Positions 24,321 through 33,411 of a stretch of DNA of 35,470 nucleotides are shown one piece after another. Below the pieces are notes generated by a model. The model ran no database searches and was not told where the DNA came from. It saw only the letters and a program-made list of their open reading frames with translations. Source of the DNA: Hyphomicrobiales bacterium (GTDB lineage: Bacteria; Pseudomonadota; Alphaproteobacteria; Rhizobiales; Beijerinckiaceae); assembly GCA_947455025.1 (NCBI GenBank), contig CANGLU010000028.1, forward strand, positions 1 through 35,470, given 5' to 3'. The position numbers were made by a program, and so were the translations under genes. Positions within the stretch are counted from its first letter, which is position 1; each line of letters opens with the position of its first letter.

Positions 24321-26738
24321 TTGGGTGCCAAATTGGCAGTTTGCCTCGCCCAATTGGCGAGATTGGCCTTTATCTTCGTCATGATTTTGGCGGGAACGCT
24401 TTCGCTTGCCCAAACAACGCTCGCCAAGCAGCCATCAGCTGCCAATAATGCTGCAGCTAATCCCGATAAATTGACCGTTAATGCCGACGAACTTGTCTAC
24501 GATACAGACAAAAATACGGTTTCGGCGAGCGGCAATGCCAAGCTCTATTACCAAGGCAAAGTATTAGAAGCAGACAAAGTCATTTATCACTCGGATACGG
24601 GGCATGTTTTCGCCGAAGGTCATGTCATATTGACCGAGCCGGATGGGCAAATACTTCACGCCACATCATTAGAATTGTCTGAACAGTTTCGGGACGGTTT
24701 TATCAATTCGTTTAAACTTGATACGCCCGACAACACCCATTTCGTAGCCCCTCGCGGCGAACGCATATCAAGCACGCAAACCATCTTTGAAAAAGGCACC
24801 TTTACGGCGTGCGATGCCTGTAAAGAAGATCCGTCTAAACCGCCTTTATGGCAGGTCCGCGCCCGAAGGATCATCCACAATCAAGTGGAAAAAGTGATTT
24901 ATTACGAGGACGCCATGCTCGATATTGGCGGCGTACCGATCCTGTATATGCCTTATTTCTCTGCGCCCGATAACACGATACCGCGGCGCTCCGGCTTTCT
25001 GACACCGCAATATTCCGCGACAACAACATTGGGGCAAGGATTCGCAATCCCCTATTATTACGTCATCAGTCCTGATCGGGATATGACGGTTACGCCCACC
25101 TATTATTCGCGCCAGGGCCTTTTATTGGAGGGTGAATATCGGCAAAAGCTCGATAATGGTGACTATCTTGTTCGTCTCGGTGGTATTTCGCAAAATGATC
25201 GAAGTGCATTCCTAAGCTGGCCAAATGGCGCGGGCGATATCCCCGTGCGCGGCTATGCCGAAACGGTAGGAAGGCTTAACATCAACAGCCAGTGGAACTG
25301 GGGATGGGACCTCGCTTACAGTTCCGACAAATGGTTTTATCAGAACTATAAAATCGATTCACCCTCCGTTACCTCTTTGGGAACCATCAAGCGCGAGTCA
25401 ACGTCAACCGCGTTTCTACAAGGCAATGGCGATCACAGTTTCTTCGATGGTCGAGGGTATTATTTTCAATCTGTCTTGACCGAAGACAATCAGCTCCATC
25501 AACCCTTGATTTTGCCGGTCGTCGATTATGATCGCCGTTTCCATCTCAACGGCCCGATTGCCGGAGAACTCGCGCTCACCACCAATCTAACCGATGTGTC
25601 GCGTCTTGAGGCCGACATCGGCTCCCTTAACAGCAGCTGCGTTTCACCCTATACGTCGGCCAATTGTTATATGCGCGGTGTTGGTGGGAATTATAGCCGC
25701 TACACGGCGGAGATTGCTTGGCGCCGGAGCTTCATCGATCCGGTCGGACAATCATGGACGCCCTTTGCTTCCTTCAGAGGCGACACGGCCTACACAACGC
25801 TCTTTAACAATGGCGATGTGAATTCAAGTCAATCCAACTTGATTGACGCAACCAACACCGGACTAGCACGCAGCATGCAAACGGTTGGCATGACGTATCG
25901 CTATCCTTTCATCGCAGCGAGTAAATTTGGCAACAGCGTCTTCGAGCCGATTGTGCAGGTCATTGCCCGCCCCAATGAAACCAATATTGCGCAATTACCC
26001 AATGAAGATTCACAAAGCCTTGTGTTCGACGATACCAATCTTTTCGCCGTCGATAAATTTTCCGGTTACGACCGAATTGAAGGCGGTACACGGGCGAATC
26101 TTGGCGGCCAATTTACCGTGAACATGAACAATGGTGCACGAACGAATTTTCTCGTCGGACAATCTTATCAGCTCAACGGTATCAATTCGTTTGCCCAGCG
26201 GGATTTGGCCTTAGCGGGTGCGGATTCGGGCCTCGACAAGACGGGTTCCGATTATGTCTCGCGGCTTCAATTCATCCCGACAAAAGATCTCAATTTTACA
26301 TTACGCGGTCGGTTTGATCCGCAAGGAATGGAGAGCCGTCGCTTTGAAGCGGAGACGAATGCTCAATTCGGTCGGGTAGGAACAAGCCTCATTTATGCCA
26401 ATTATGATGCGCAGCCAAATGCCGGAATTCTGACCCGCCGCGAAGGTGTGGGTGCGAGTGCAAGTTATGCGTTTGACAGCCATTGGAGCCTATCGGGTGG
26501 TGCGCTCTATTCGCTCAGCCGCTATTTGACCGACTCGACAGCACCTCATGATTATCTCGCTTCCTATTCAACGGCCGCCACCTATCACGATGAATGCACG
26601 GACTTCTCGGTTCAGTTCATCGGTAAGGATCCACTCGCAACGGGTACAACCGATTCTGGCCAGACGATCTTCTTCCGCTTGGCGTTGAGAACACTCGGAA
26701 CGATGGAAACCAAATCGTCAACCGGCACCGGCTATTAA
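24321..26738 (+). CDS. lptD: LPS assembly outer-membrane protein LptD
   Basis: Outer-membrane LPS translocon of 805 aa. A signal peptide with core LAFIFVMILAGTLSLAQ is followed by the OstA/LptA-like domain (KLTVNADELVYDTDKNTVSASGNAK and VIYHSDTGHVFAEGHV). The long beta-barrel contains PYFSAPDNTIPRRSGFLTPQ and many aromatic-ended strands. The start is TTG 24321 behind GAGGA; no ATG precedes the signal peptide in frame. Cysteines include a CDAC pair near residue 155 and one in HDECTDFSVQF near the C-terminus, possible disulfide partners as in E. coli. surA and pdxA, which usually follow, are absent. Confidence 0.94.
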   Translation: MGAKLAVCLAQLARLAFIFVMILAGTLSLAQTTLAKQPSAANNAAANPDKLTVNADELVYDTDKNTVSASGNAKLYYQGKVLEADKVIYHSDTGHVFAEGHVILTEPDGQILHATSLELSEQFRDGFINSFKLDTPDNTHFVAPRGERISSTQTIFEKGTFTACDACKEDPSKPPLWQVRARRIIHNQVEKVIYYEDAMLDIGGVPILYMPYFSAPDNTIPRRSGFLTPQYSATTTLGQGFAIPYYYVISPDRDMTVTPTYYSRQGLLLEGEYRQKLDNGDYLVRLGGISQNDRSAFLSWPNGAGDIPVRGYAETVGRLNINSQWNWGWDLAYSSDKWFYQNYKIDSPSVTSLGTIKRESTSTAFLQGNGDHSFFDGRGYYFQSVLTEDNQLHQPLILPVVDYDRRFHLNGPIAGELALTTNLTDVSRLEADIGSLNSSCVSPYTSANCYMRGVGGNYSRYTAEIAWRRSFIDPVGQSWTPFASFRGDTAYTTLFNNGDVNSSQSNLIDATNTGLARSMQTVGMTYRYPFIAASKFGNSVFEPIVQVIARPNETNIAQLPNEDSQSLVFDDTNLFAVDKFSGYDRIEGGTRANLGGQFTVNMNNGARTNFLVGQSYQLNGINSFAQRDLALAGADSGLDKTGSDYVSRLQFIPTKDLNFTLRGRFDPQGMESRRFEAETNAQFGRVGTSLIYANYDAQPNAGILTRREGVGASASYAFDSHWSLSGGALYSLSRYLTDSTAPHDYLASYSTAATYHDECTDFSVQFIGKDPLATGTTDSGQTIFFRLALRTLGTMETKSSTGTGY

Positions 26739-26747
26739 TGGCTCACC

Positions 26748-27590
26748 GTGTCGATTGATAACCTTCCTCCCTTAAGAGACATCGTCGAAAAATACGGCCT
26801 AGCGGCGAAGAAATCGCTCGGCCAAAATTTTTTATTCGATCTCAATCTCACATCAAAAATCGCTCGGTCGGCCGGCGACCTTACCAACATGACGGTCGTC
26901 GAAATTGGTCCGGGTCCGGGCGGGCTGACGCGGGCTATTCTGGCGGCGGGTGCCAAGCGCGTGATCGGCATTGAAAAAGACGAGCGATGCCTGCCAGCGC
27001 TCCATGAAATCAGCGACCACTATCCCAATCGCCTTTCAATAATCTCAACCGACGCTTTATTAATCGATTGGGGCGCTTTATCGATCGAAAGCCCGTGCTG
27101 TATTATCGCAAATCTACCCTATAATGTCGGAACTTTGCTGCTGACGCACTGGATCGGAGGCTCCGATTGGCCACCGCCATTTGAGTCCTTTACCCTCATG
27201 TTTCAACGCGAAGTCGCTGAACGGATCGTCGCAACGCCGGAAAATCCCCATGATTACGGGCGCTTAGGCGTTTTGTGTGGCTGGCGCACGGACGCTAAAA
27301 TACTCTTCGACGTCCCGCCACAAGCCTTCAACCCGCCACCCAAAATCATATCGTCGGTCGTAAAATTAACACCTAAAATCAATCCATTACCGTGTAATGT
27401 TCATTCACTGTCTAAGGTAACCCAACACGCTTTCGGGCAAAGAAGAAAAATGCTGCGACAAAGCCTAAAAGGATTGGGTATCGATCCGATAACGCTTTGT
27501 AATAACGTAGGAATTGATCCCACTGCTCGGGCGGAAACAGTCCCTGTCGACAAATTTGTCGCGCTGGCTAACCAACTCGATCAACAGTAA
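26748..27590 (+). CDS. rsmA: 16S rRNA (adenine1518/1519-N6)-dimethyltransferase
   Basis: SAM-dependent enzyme of 280 aa that dimethylates two adjacent adenines in helix 45 of 16S rRNA late in small-subunit assembly. It has the family start [11 protein letters not shown], the SAM motif [16 protein letters not shown], and the catalytic [14 protein letters not shown] motif. The C-terminal domain includes [15 protein letters not shown]-like sequence ([18 protein letters not shown]). The start is GTG 26748, nine bases after the lptD stop, so coupling is likely. An out-of-frame ATG at the lptD stop gives only six codons. Its stop abuts the gmk stop on the opposite strand with no base between. Confidence 0.95.
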   Translation: MSIDNLPPLRDIVEKYGLAAKKSLGQNFLFDLNLTSKIARSAGDLTNMTVVEIGPGPGGLTRAILAAGAKRVIGIEKDERCLPALHEISDHYPNRLSIISTDALLIDWGALSIESPCCIIANLPYNVGTLLLTHWIGGSDWPPPFESFTLMFQREVAERIVATPENPHDYGRLGVLCGWRTDAKILFDVPPQAFNPPPKIISSVVKLTPKINPLPCNVHSLSKVTQHAFGQRRKMLRQSLKGLGIDPITLCNNVGIDPTARAETVPVDKFVALANQLDQQ

Positions 27591-28244
27591 TCAATCGACT
27601 TCCGCAATTAATTGACCAACAAATTGGTTAAGTCCTGTCTGTCGCTCGCGACGAAGTCTTTCTGCGGCAAGAATAATGCGCAAACGGGAAAATGTTCGGT
27701 CTAAATCATCATTGACCAATACATAGCTGTATTCGGTCCAGCGAAGGATTTCCTTCTTGGCATTCAAAAGGCGCTTTTCGATGACCTCTTGGCTGTCTTC
27801 AGCGCGCCTTTCTAACCTTGAACGAAGTTCTGCCATTGAAGGTGGAAGTATAAATATACTGACAACATCGTCCGGAGCATTGGCAACCAGCTGTCGGGTG
27901 CCCTGATAATCAATATCGAAAAGAATATCCTTGCCGGATTCAAGGGCCTTTTCTACCTCTCGACGCGGTGAACCATAATGATTGCCGTGAACTTCTGCCG
28001 ATTCAAGAAGATCACCCCGTGCCTTCATCGACGAAAACTCATTCTCGGAGATGAAATAGTAATGAATACCTTCAACTTCGCTCGCCCGACGCTCGCGCGT
28101 TGTAACCGAAACGGACAAAGAAAGACTTGGTTCTTGTTCACGAAGTAATCGGGTCAACGTCGTCTTACCAGCTCCCGACGGAGACGATAAAACAAACATA
28201 AGTCCTCGCCGACTAACGGTTTCATTCGCAAGATGGGCAATCAT
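27591..28244 (-). CDS. gmk: Guanylate kinase
   Basis: Phosphorylates GMP to GDP with ATP; 217 aa, normal length. The P-loop is VLSSPSGAGKTTL. The GMP-binding region contains VTTRERRASEVEGIHYYF, VHGNHYGSPRREVEKAL, DIDYQGTRQL and the lid RLERRAEDSQEVIEKRL. The first residues, MIAHLANETVSRRG, are a short extension common in alphaproteobacteria. It lies 83 bp after mltG, where yicC is usually found. Confidence 0.95.
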   Translation of the reverse strand: MIAHLANETVSRRGLMFVLSSPSGAGKTTLTRLLREQEPSLSLSVSVTTRERRASEVEGIHYYFISENEFSSMKARGDLLESAEVHGNHYGSPRREVEKALESGKDILFDIDYQGTRQLVANAPDDVVSIFILPPSMAELRSRLERRAEDSQEVIEKRLLNAKKEILRWTEYSYVLVNDDLDRTFSRLRIILAAERLRRERQTGLNQFVGQLIAEVD

Positions 28245-28327
28245 TAGGTCGTTAATCCTTCATAGCGTTAAAATACAAAGCGCTATACGCTGCTCTGATT
28301 ATTTATTCACGTTGATTGAGACCAGTT

Positions 28328-29653
28328 TTAATCGGCAATATTGGGTTGGTCTACCGCACCATCGGCCCCAGGCTTCTTTTTAGCTGCCGGCTTAGCGGCC
28401 TTTGCCTTAGGCGCAGCGGTCTGAGGCGATACCGGCACTTTTGGGGCATCCGAAGGCTCAACAGGCGCGGCAACTTTAGGCGCCGCAATTGCCGTTCCCT
28501 GCCCTGTATCAGCCGGCTTATCCGATTCAATTTGACGCCATTTCAAGACGTTCTTTTGATGTTGTTCCAAGGTCTCGGCAAATACGTGCCCACCGGTACC
28601 ATCCGCAACAAAGTATAGTTCTTTTGTTTGTGAAGGATTAGCGACCGCTTCAAGCGCCGCTCGGCCAGGATTGGTAATCGGACCAGCCGGTAAACCTGGA
28701 ATTAAATACGTATTATAGGGCGTTGCTTGCTGCAATTCGGCTTTCGTAAGCCCGTGCCCTAACGAGCCTTTTCCACCGACAAGGCCGTAAATCACCGTAG
28801 GATCAGATTGTAACGGCATCTTAGCACGCAGCCGATTGAGAAAAACGGCTGCAACACGGGGTCTTTCGTCCGCTTTGCCCGTTTCTTTCTCCACAACCGA
28901 CGCAAGCGTCACTAAATCCAGCGGACTTGATAACGGCAAATCCGTACTGCGTTTCGCCCAAATTTCGCGAACAAGCTTCGCTTGATCCTGCGCCATATGA
29001 TCAAGCATCTGAAGGCGCGTCATGCCACGGGCAAATTTATAAGTTTCCGGCAAAAGTGTCCCTTCTTTTGGGACATCTTTGATATCACCCGACAATTCGC
29101 TCGAATTTCGTAAAATATCGACAATCTCATCGGAGGTGCGACCTTCCGGGATGGTCACTGAATGGAGAATGGATTTACCTTCGATCAGCGTATCGGTAAT
29201 TTGTTCTAGGCTCGCTTCTTTGCGGAATAAGTATTCGCCGCCTTTAATTTGCGAACTTTTTCCCGTCAGCTGCCAGTAAAGTGTTAACAAAAAGCCCTTG
29301 TCCGTCACGCCTTCTCGTTCAAGCTGGTCAACAACGTCTGCCATACTTCCACGAACAATGACGACCCGATCAGCGGTTAGCGTACCGGGCGCCGAAATCT
29401 GACGCTGCGCAAAAATAAAAGTAGCAACCACAATAAACAGGGCAATAACCAAAAACGACAGCAAGCCGCTCACAAAATTTGTAATGGGGCGTTCCGGCCG
29501 CTCTTTCTTTTCCGGTTCCGGCGGAAGCGGTACGGATTCCGGGTGAATAGCTGCAGCCGGGCTCTTCAATACGCTACGACGCATAAAGCCGCGTGCTTTT
29601 GGCCTCTCAACAGGCACGTCGTTTATGGGGGCGCTACCGTTTTCTTCCGACAT
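28328..29653 (-). CDS. mltG: Endolytic murein transglycosylase MltG
   Basis: Inner-membrane lytic transglycosylase of 441 aa that cuts nascent peptidoglycan strands. The cytoplasmic N-terminus is rich in Pro and charged residues. One membrane span follows (FVSGLLSFLVIALFIVVATF), then a LysM-like subdomain and the YceG core with the catalytic Glu in LASVVEKETG, plus GHGLTKAELQQATPYNTYL and LPAGPITNPGRAALEA. The last 60 or so residues are a low-complexity Ala/Pro/Lys tail, probably disordered. ATG 29653 is used; a TTG lies one codon earlier. Confidence 0.95.
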   Translation of the reverse strand: MSEENGSAPINDVPVERPKARGFMRRSVLKSPAAAIHPESVPLPPEPEKKERPERPITNFVSGLLSFLVIALFIVVATFIFAQRQISAPGTLTADRVVIVRGSMADVVDQLEREGVTDKGFLLTLYWQLTGKSSQIKGGEYLFRKEASLEQITDTLIEGKSILHSVTIPEGRTSDEIVDILRNSSELSGDIKDVPKEGTLLPETYKFARGMTRLQMLDHMAQDQAKLVREIWAKRSTDLPLSSPLDLVTLASVVEKETGKADERPRVAAVFLNRLRAKMPLQSDPTVIYGLVGGKGSLGHGLTKAELQQATPYNTYLIPGLPAGPITNPGRAALEAVANPSQTKELYFVADGTGGHVFAETLEQHQKNVLKWRQIESDKPADTGQGTAIAAPKVAAPVEPSDAPKVPVSPQTAAPKAKAAKPAAKKKPGADGAVDQPNIAD

Positions 29654-29719
29654 CAAGCGAAACTTTCCAACGATAGGCGAATAGGACTTGGCGCGCTCAC
29701 TTTACGCGCGTCGATGTCA

Positions 29720-30985
29720 CTAATGCTCGAATTTTCGGAAAACGAGAGAAGCATTGGTTCCACCGAATCCAAACGAATTCGACAATGCCACATCAACCTT
29801 TCGCGCACGAGGTAAATGTGGGACCAAATCAATCGACGTCTCAACGGACGGATTATCTAAATTCAAGGTTGCCGGAACAATTTGGTCTCGAATGGAGAGA
29901 ATCGAGAAAATCGCCTCAATCGCCCCTGCGGCACCCAAAAGATGCCCGGTCGCAGACTTCGTCGACGACATCGACACATGAGCCGTGTCGTTCCCCAACA
30001 TCCGCTCAACCGCTCTCAACTCGATTTCGTCGCCTAAAGGCGTCGACGTTCCATGCGCGTTGATATAGTCCAGATCATGCGATTGGAGCCCCGCTCGTTT
30101 GAGCGCCGCCATCATGCACCGATAAGCGCCATCGCCGTCCTCAGCCGGTGAGGTAATATGGTACGCATCGCCAGACATGCCATATCCGATAACTTCGGCA
30201 TAAATCTTTGCTCCGCGAGCCTTCGCGTGCTCGAGTTCCTCGAGAACAACGACACCTGCTCCCTCTCCCATAACAAAGCCATCACGGTCTTTGTCATATG
30301 GGCGAGAGGCCCGCAGCGGATCCTCATTAAACCCGGAGGATAATGCGCGACAGGCTGCAAAACCCGCCAAGGACAAGCGATTAACCGGCGATTCCGTACC
30401 GCCCGCCACCATCACATCGGCATCACCCAGCATGATGAGCCTCGACGCATCGCCAATTGCATGAGCGCCCGTCGAACATGCCGTCACAACAGAATGATTT
30501 GGGCCCTTTAAACCGTGGCGGATCGATATCCACCCCGAAGCCAGATTGATAATTGCACTGGGAATAAAAAAGGGCGAAACGCGGCGTGGGCCTTTTTCGT
30601 AAAGCGTTACCGATGTTTCATAAATTGTTCCGATGCCACCAATGCCCGAACCGACCATGACACCCGTCCGGTAGCGTTCGTCCTCAGTCGTTGGTACCCA
30701 ACCTGAGTCTTCGAGGGCCTGTGTCGCAGCGGCTAGACCAAATATAATGAATTCGTCGGCCTTCCGCTGGTCCTTCTTATCCATCCAGTCATCAGGATTG
30801 AACGTGCCATTGGATCCATCACCCCTCGGCACTTCGCAAGCAATTTGCGAAGCCAAATCCGAGACATCAAAGCGGGACACCTTAACTGCCCCGCTTTGGC
30901 CAGCCTTCAGCCGAGACCATGACGTCTCAACTCCGTTTCCCAATGGGGAAACCATGCCCATACCTGTAACGACGACACGCCGCAT
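29720..30985 (-). CDS. fabF: Beta-ketoacyl-ACP synthase II
   Basis: Condensing enzyme of fatty-acid elongation, 421 aa. The active-site cysteine is in VVTACSTGAHAIG. The two histidines are in INAHGTSTPLGD and SATGHLLGAAGAIE, and the C-terminal SNSFGFGGTNASL loop is present. It lies 48 bp after acpP and belongs to the fabD-fabG-acpP-fabF cluster. mltG follows after 66 bp. Confidence 0.97.
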   Translation of the reverse strand: MRRVVVTGMGMVSPLGNGVETSWSRLKAGQSGAVKVSRFDVSDLASQIACEVPRGDGSNGTFNPDDWMDKKDQRKADEFIIFGLAAATQALEDSGWVPTTEDERYRTGVMVGSGIGGIGTIYETSVTLYEKGPRRVSPFFIPSAIINLASGWISIRHGLKGPNHSVVTACSTGAHAIGDASRLIMLGDADVMVAGGTESPVNRLSLAGFAACRALSSGFNEDPLRASRPYDKDRDGFVMGEGAGVVVLEELEHAKARGAKIYAEVIGYGMSGDAYHITSPAEDGDGAYRCMMAALKRAGLQSHDLDYINAHGTSTPLGDEIELRAVERMLGNDTAHVSMSSTKSATGHLLGAAGAIEAIFSILSIRDQIVPATLNLDNPSVETSIDLVPHLPRARKVDVALSNSFGFGGTNASLVFRKFEH

Positions 30986-31033
30986 GGAGTGACCCCGATA
31001 TCCTATAAGGAAAAGGAAGGTTGCTTAATGAAA

Positions 31034-31270
31034 TTAAGCCGATTTTTTCGTGATGAAAGAAACGGCATCACCAACGGTGCGGATCGTTTCGGCCGCATCA
31101 TCGGGAATTTCTACATTGAATTCCTCCTCGAATGCCATAACGAGCTCAACCGTATCGAGGCTGTCGGCGCCAAGATCATCGATGAAGTTCGCTGTATCAA
31201 CCACTTTATCAGCTTCTACGCCGAGGTGCTCGATAACGATCTTCTTAACGCGGGCTGCGATGTCGCTCAT
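31034..31270 (-). CDS. acpP: Acyl carrier protein
   Basis: 78 aa acidic helical protein carrying growing acyl chains. The 4'-phosphopantetheine serine is in [26 protein letters not shown] lies seven bases before the ATG. A 265-bp gap separates it from fabG, so it probably has its own promoter, in keeping with the large amounts of ACP cells need. Confidence 0.98.
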   Translation of the reverse strand: MSDIAARVKKIVIEHLGVEADKVVDTANFIDDLGADSLDTVELVMAFEEEFNVEIPDDAAETIRTVGDAVSFITKKSA

Positions 31271-31406
31271 AACATGTCCTCACTGTCTTCTATCTGGCGG
31301 GCACAAACCTATTGGCGTAACCGCGCGTTCCTAAATTAAATCTCTTTACCGGGGTATGCTCAATCAGTTCGAAGCCAAACCAAAGAGGACCCTAAATCGA
31401 TACCGG

Positions 31407-31435
31407 TTCAAACGATGCCGCGGCCGCTACGTCAA
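31407..31435 (-). promoter_or_regulatory. Candidate acpP promoter
   Basis: On the - strand, CTTGACG (TTGACG at 31430-31435) is a strong -35 box. A weaker TTTGAA lies 17 bp downstream (31407-31412), about 135 bp before the acpP start. The -35 is convincing and the -10 is not, so the exact start site is uncertain. Confidence 0.35.
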
Positions 31436-31515
31436 GCCCCGATCGCCAAACTTTAACACTCGTTAGCACAGAAATAATAGCTTTGCGAGTGCTCAGCTAC
31501 ATTATTTAAAACTTT

Positions 31516-31537
31516 CAAAAAATACTATAAAGTATTT
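31516..31537 (-). terminator. AT-rich hairpin at the end of fabG
   Basis: On the - strand, AAATACT and AGTATTT form a 7-bp stem with a four-base loop followed by more T. The stem begins within the fabG stop codon. It would end fabD-fabG transcripts before acpP. The stem has few G-C pairs, so strength is uncertain. Confidence 0.5.
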
Positions 31538-32273
31538 AAATCATTGCCATTCCACCGTTTACGTGCAATGTTTGTCCCGTAATATAGCCTGCCTCACGGC
31601 TACCTAAAAATACAGCTGATGCGGCAATCTCATCCGCCGTTCCAAGTCGTCCCATTGGCACTCTCTGCAGGGTCGACTCACGTTGTTTTTCATTCAACAC
31701 ATCCGTCATAGGGGTCTCAATGAAGCCCGGGGCGAGGCAATTGACCGTAATATTTCGGGTTGCCACCTCGAATGCCAATGATTTCGACATCCCGACGATT
31801 GCCGCTTTCGCTGCCGAATAATTAGCCTGTCCCGGATTACCTGTTGTGCCAATAATCGAGGTAATCGAAATAATACGACCATAACGGCGCTTCATCATCG
31901 ATTTGGCGGCCGCTCGCGAAAGGCGAAAGGTCGCTTCAAGATTAACACGCATAACATCCTGCCATTCCTCATCCTTCATACGGACAAAGAGATTATCCCG
32001 CGTAATGCCTGCATTGTTCACGAGGATATCAAAACCGCCCATAGCCGCTTCAGCGGCCGGAACGAGCGCCTCAACGGATTCCGCATCGGAGAGATTGGCT
32101 GGCACCACAAATGCTCGATCACCCAGCTCATTTGCCAATGTTTCCAATGCTTCCTTGCGGGTTCCCGAAAGCGTTACCGTCGCCCCGCGCGCGTGGAACG
32201 CTCGCGCTATCGCGCCACCAATGCCACCCGTCGCGCCCGTTACAAGGGCCGACTGACCCGTCAAATCAAACAT
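31536..32273 (-). CDS. fabG: 3-oxoacyl-ACP reductase
   Basis: NADPH-dependent SDR of 245 aa reducing beta-ketoacyl-ACP. It contains VTGATGGIGGAIARAFH, DILVNNAGITRDNLF, the catalytic Ser in ISITSIIGTTGNPGQ and the Tyr-Lys in ANYSAAKAAIVG. The C-terminal GYITGQTLHVNGGM is the FabG hallmark. AGGAGA precedes the ATG, 14 bp after fabD. Confidence 0.97.
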   Translation of the reverse strand: MFDLTGQSALVTGATGGIGGAIARAFHARGATVTLSGTRKEALETLANELGDRAFVVPANLSDAESVEALVPAAEAAMGGFDILVNNAGITRDNLFVRMKDEEWQDVMRVNLEATFRLSRAAAKSMMKRRYGRIISITSIIGTTGNPGQANYSAAKAAIVGMSKSLAFEVATRNITVNCLAPGFIETPMTDVLNEKQRESTLQRVPMGRLGTADEIAASAVFLGSREAGYITGQTLHVNGGMAMI

Positions 32274-32287
32274 TGGAATCTCCTATA

Positions 32288-33235
32288 TTACAGAACAACT
32301 TGAGTACGAAACGAAACAACATCATCAGGATTAGACACCGAAAATCCTTCGGCTTCCGCCGCGATCCGCTTAACAAGTCCGGTAAGCACCTTACCTGATC
32401 CGACTTCGATAAATCGGTTGACGCCTTGACCCGCCATCCATTCAACACTTTCGTGCCACCGCACAGTGCCGGTAACCTGAGCAACCAATGCCTCCCGCAG
32501 GGCTGCAGGATCTGAGCCTGCCTTTGCCGAAACATTGCCTACGACGGGAACGATAGGCGCGGAGATTGAAACCTTCGCTAAAGCCTCCGCCATGGCGTCG
32601 GCCGCAGGTTGCATCAAAGAACAATGAAAAGGAGCAGAAACCGCAAGCATAACGGCTCGCCGCGCCCCTTGAGCCTTCGCAAGCTCCATCGCCCGTTCGA
32701 CCGCGGCCTTTGAGCCTGAAACAACCACCTGTCCGCCGCCATTGTCGTTGGCCGCCTGGCAAACTTCTCCTTGGGCGGCCTCAGCCGCCACACGGGCTGC
32801 AATTTCGAAATCCAATCCCAAAAGGGCTGCCATTGCGCCAACACCCGGAGCCACAGCGGCTTGCATCGCATTACCCCGAATGCGCAACAATCTTGCCGTG
32901 TCCGCCAGCATTAGACTGCCTACTGCGGCAAGCGCCGAATATTCACCGAGCGAGTGTCCAGCAACAAAAGCAACGTGCTTCTTTAAATCTAGCCCCGCTT
33001 CTTGCTCCAAAACCCGCAAGGCCGCCAAACTAACAGCCATCAGCGCTGGCTGAGCGTTTGCGGTAAGCGTAAGCTCATCTTCCGGTCCTTCGAACATAAG
33101 CGTTGAAAGGTTTTGGCCTAAGGCCTCGTCAATTTCGGAAAAAACATCTTTTGCGACCTTAAACTGACCGAAAAAAGCCTTACCCATCCCAACACTTTGG
33201 CTGCCCTGCCCCGGAAATGTCAAAGCTATGGTCAT
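32288..33235 (-). CDS. fabD: Malonyl-CoA:ACP transacylase
   Basis: Loads malonate onto ACP; 315 aa from ATG 33235 (the frame runs to a TTG two codons earlier). It contains FPGQGSQSVGMG, the nucleophile serine in VAGHSLGEYSALAA, the catalytic His in VSAPFHCSLM and the late EVGSGKVLTGLVKRI. It is the first gene of the fab cluster. A CTTGACT -35-like box lies at 33297-33303 on the - strand, without a clear -10. Confidence 0.96.
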   Translation of the reverse strand: MTIALTFPGQGSQSVGMGKAFFGQFKVAKDVFSEIDEALGQNLSTLMFEGPEDELTLTANAQPALMAVSLAALRVLEQEAGLDLKKHVAFVAGHSLGEYSALAAVGSLMLADTARLLRIRGNAMQAAVAPGVGAMAALLGLDFEIAARVAAEAAQGEVCQAANDNGGGQVVVSGSKAAVERAMELAKAQGARRAVMLAVSAPFHCSLMQPAADAMAEALAKVSISAPIVPVVGNVSAKAGSDPAALREALVAQVTGTVRWHESVEWMAGQGVNRFIEVGSGKVLTGLVKRIAAEAEGFSVSNPDDVVSFRTQVVL

Positions 33236-33411
33236 ATTCAAGTTTCCCTATATCAAAGGCCTATTTGGCGCTCGTGAGACACAAGCGCAGACGATAAGTC
33301 AAGCTTATTCCTCATATCTAAACGCTTGTTATTCATTTAAGCAGGCTGGCGCGAAGGCTGTTAAGCGCCTACATTTCCAGACGATTCACGGATCTTTTGA
33401 AAGCTAATCCC

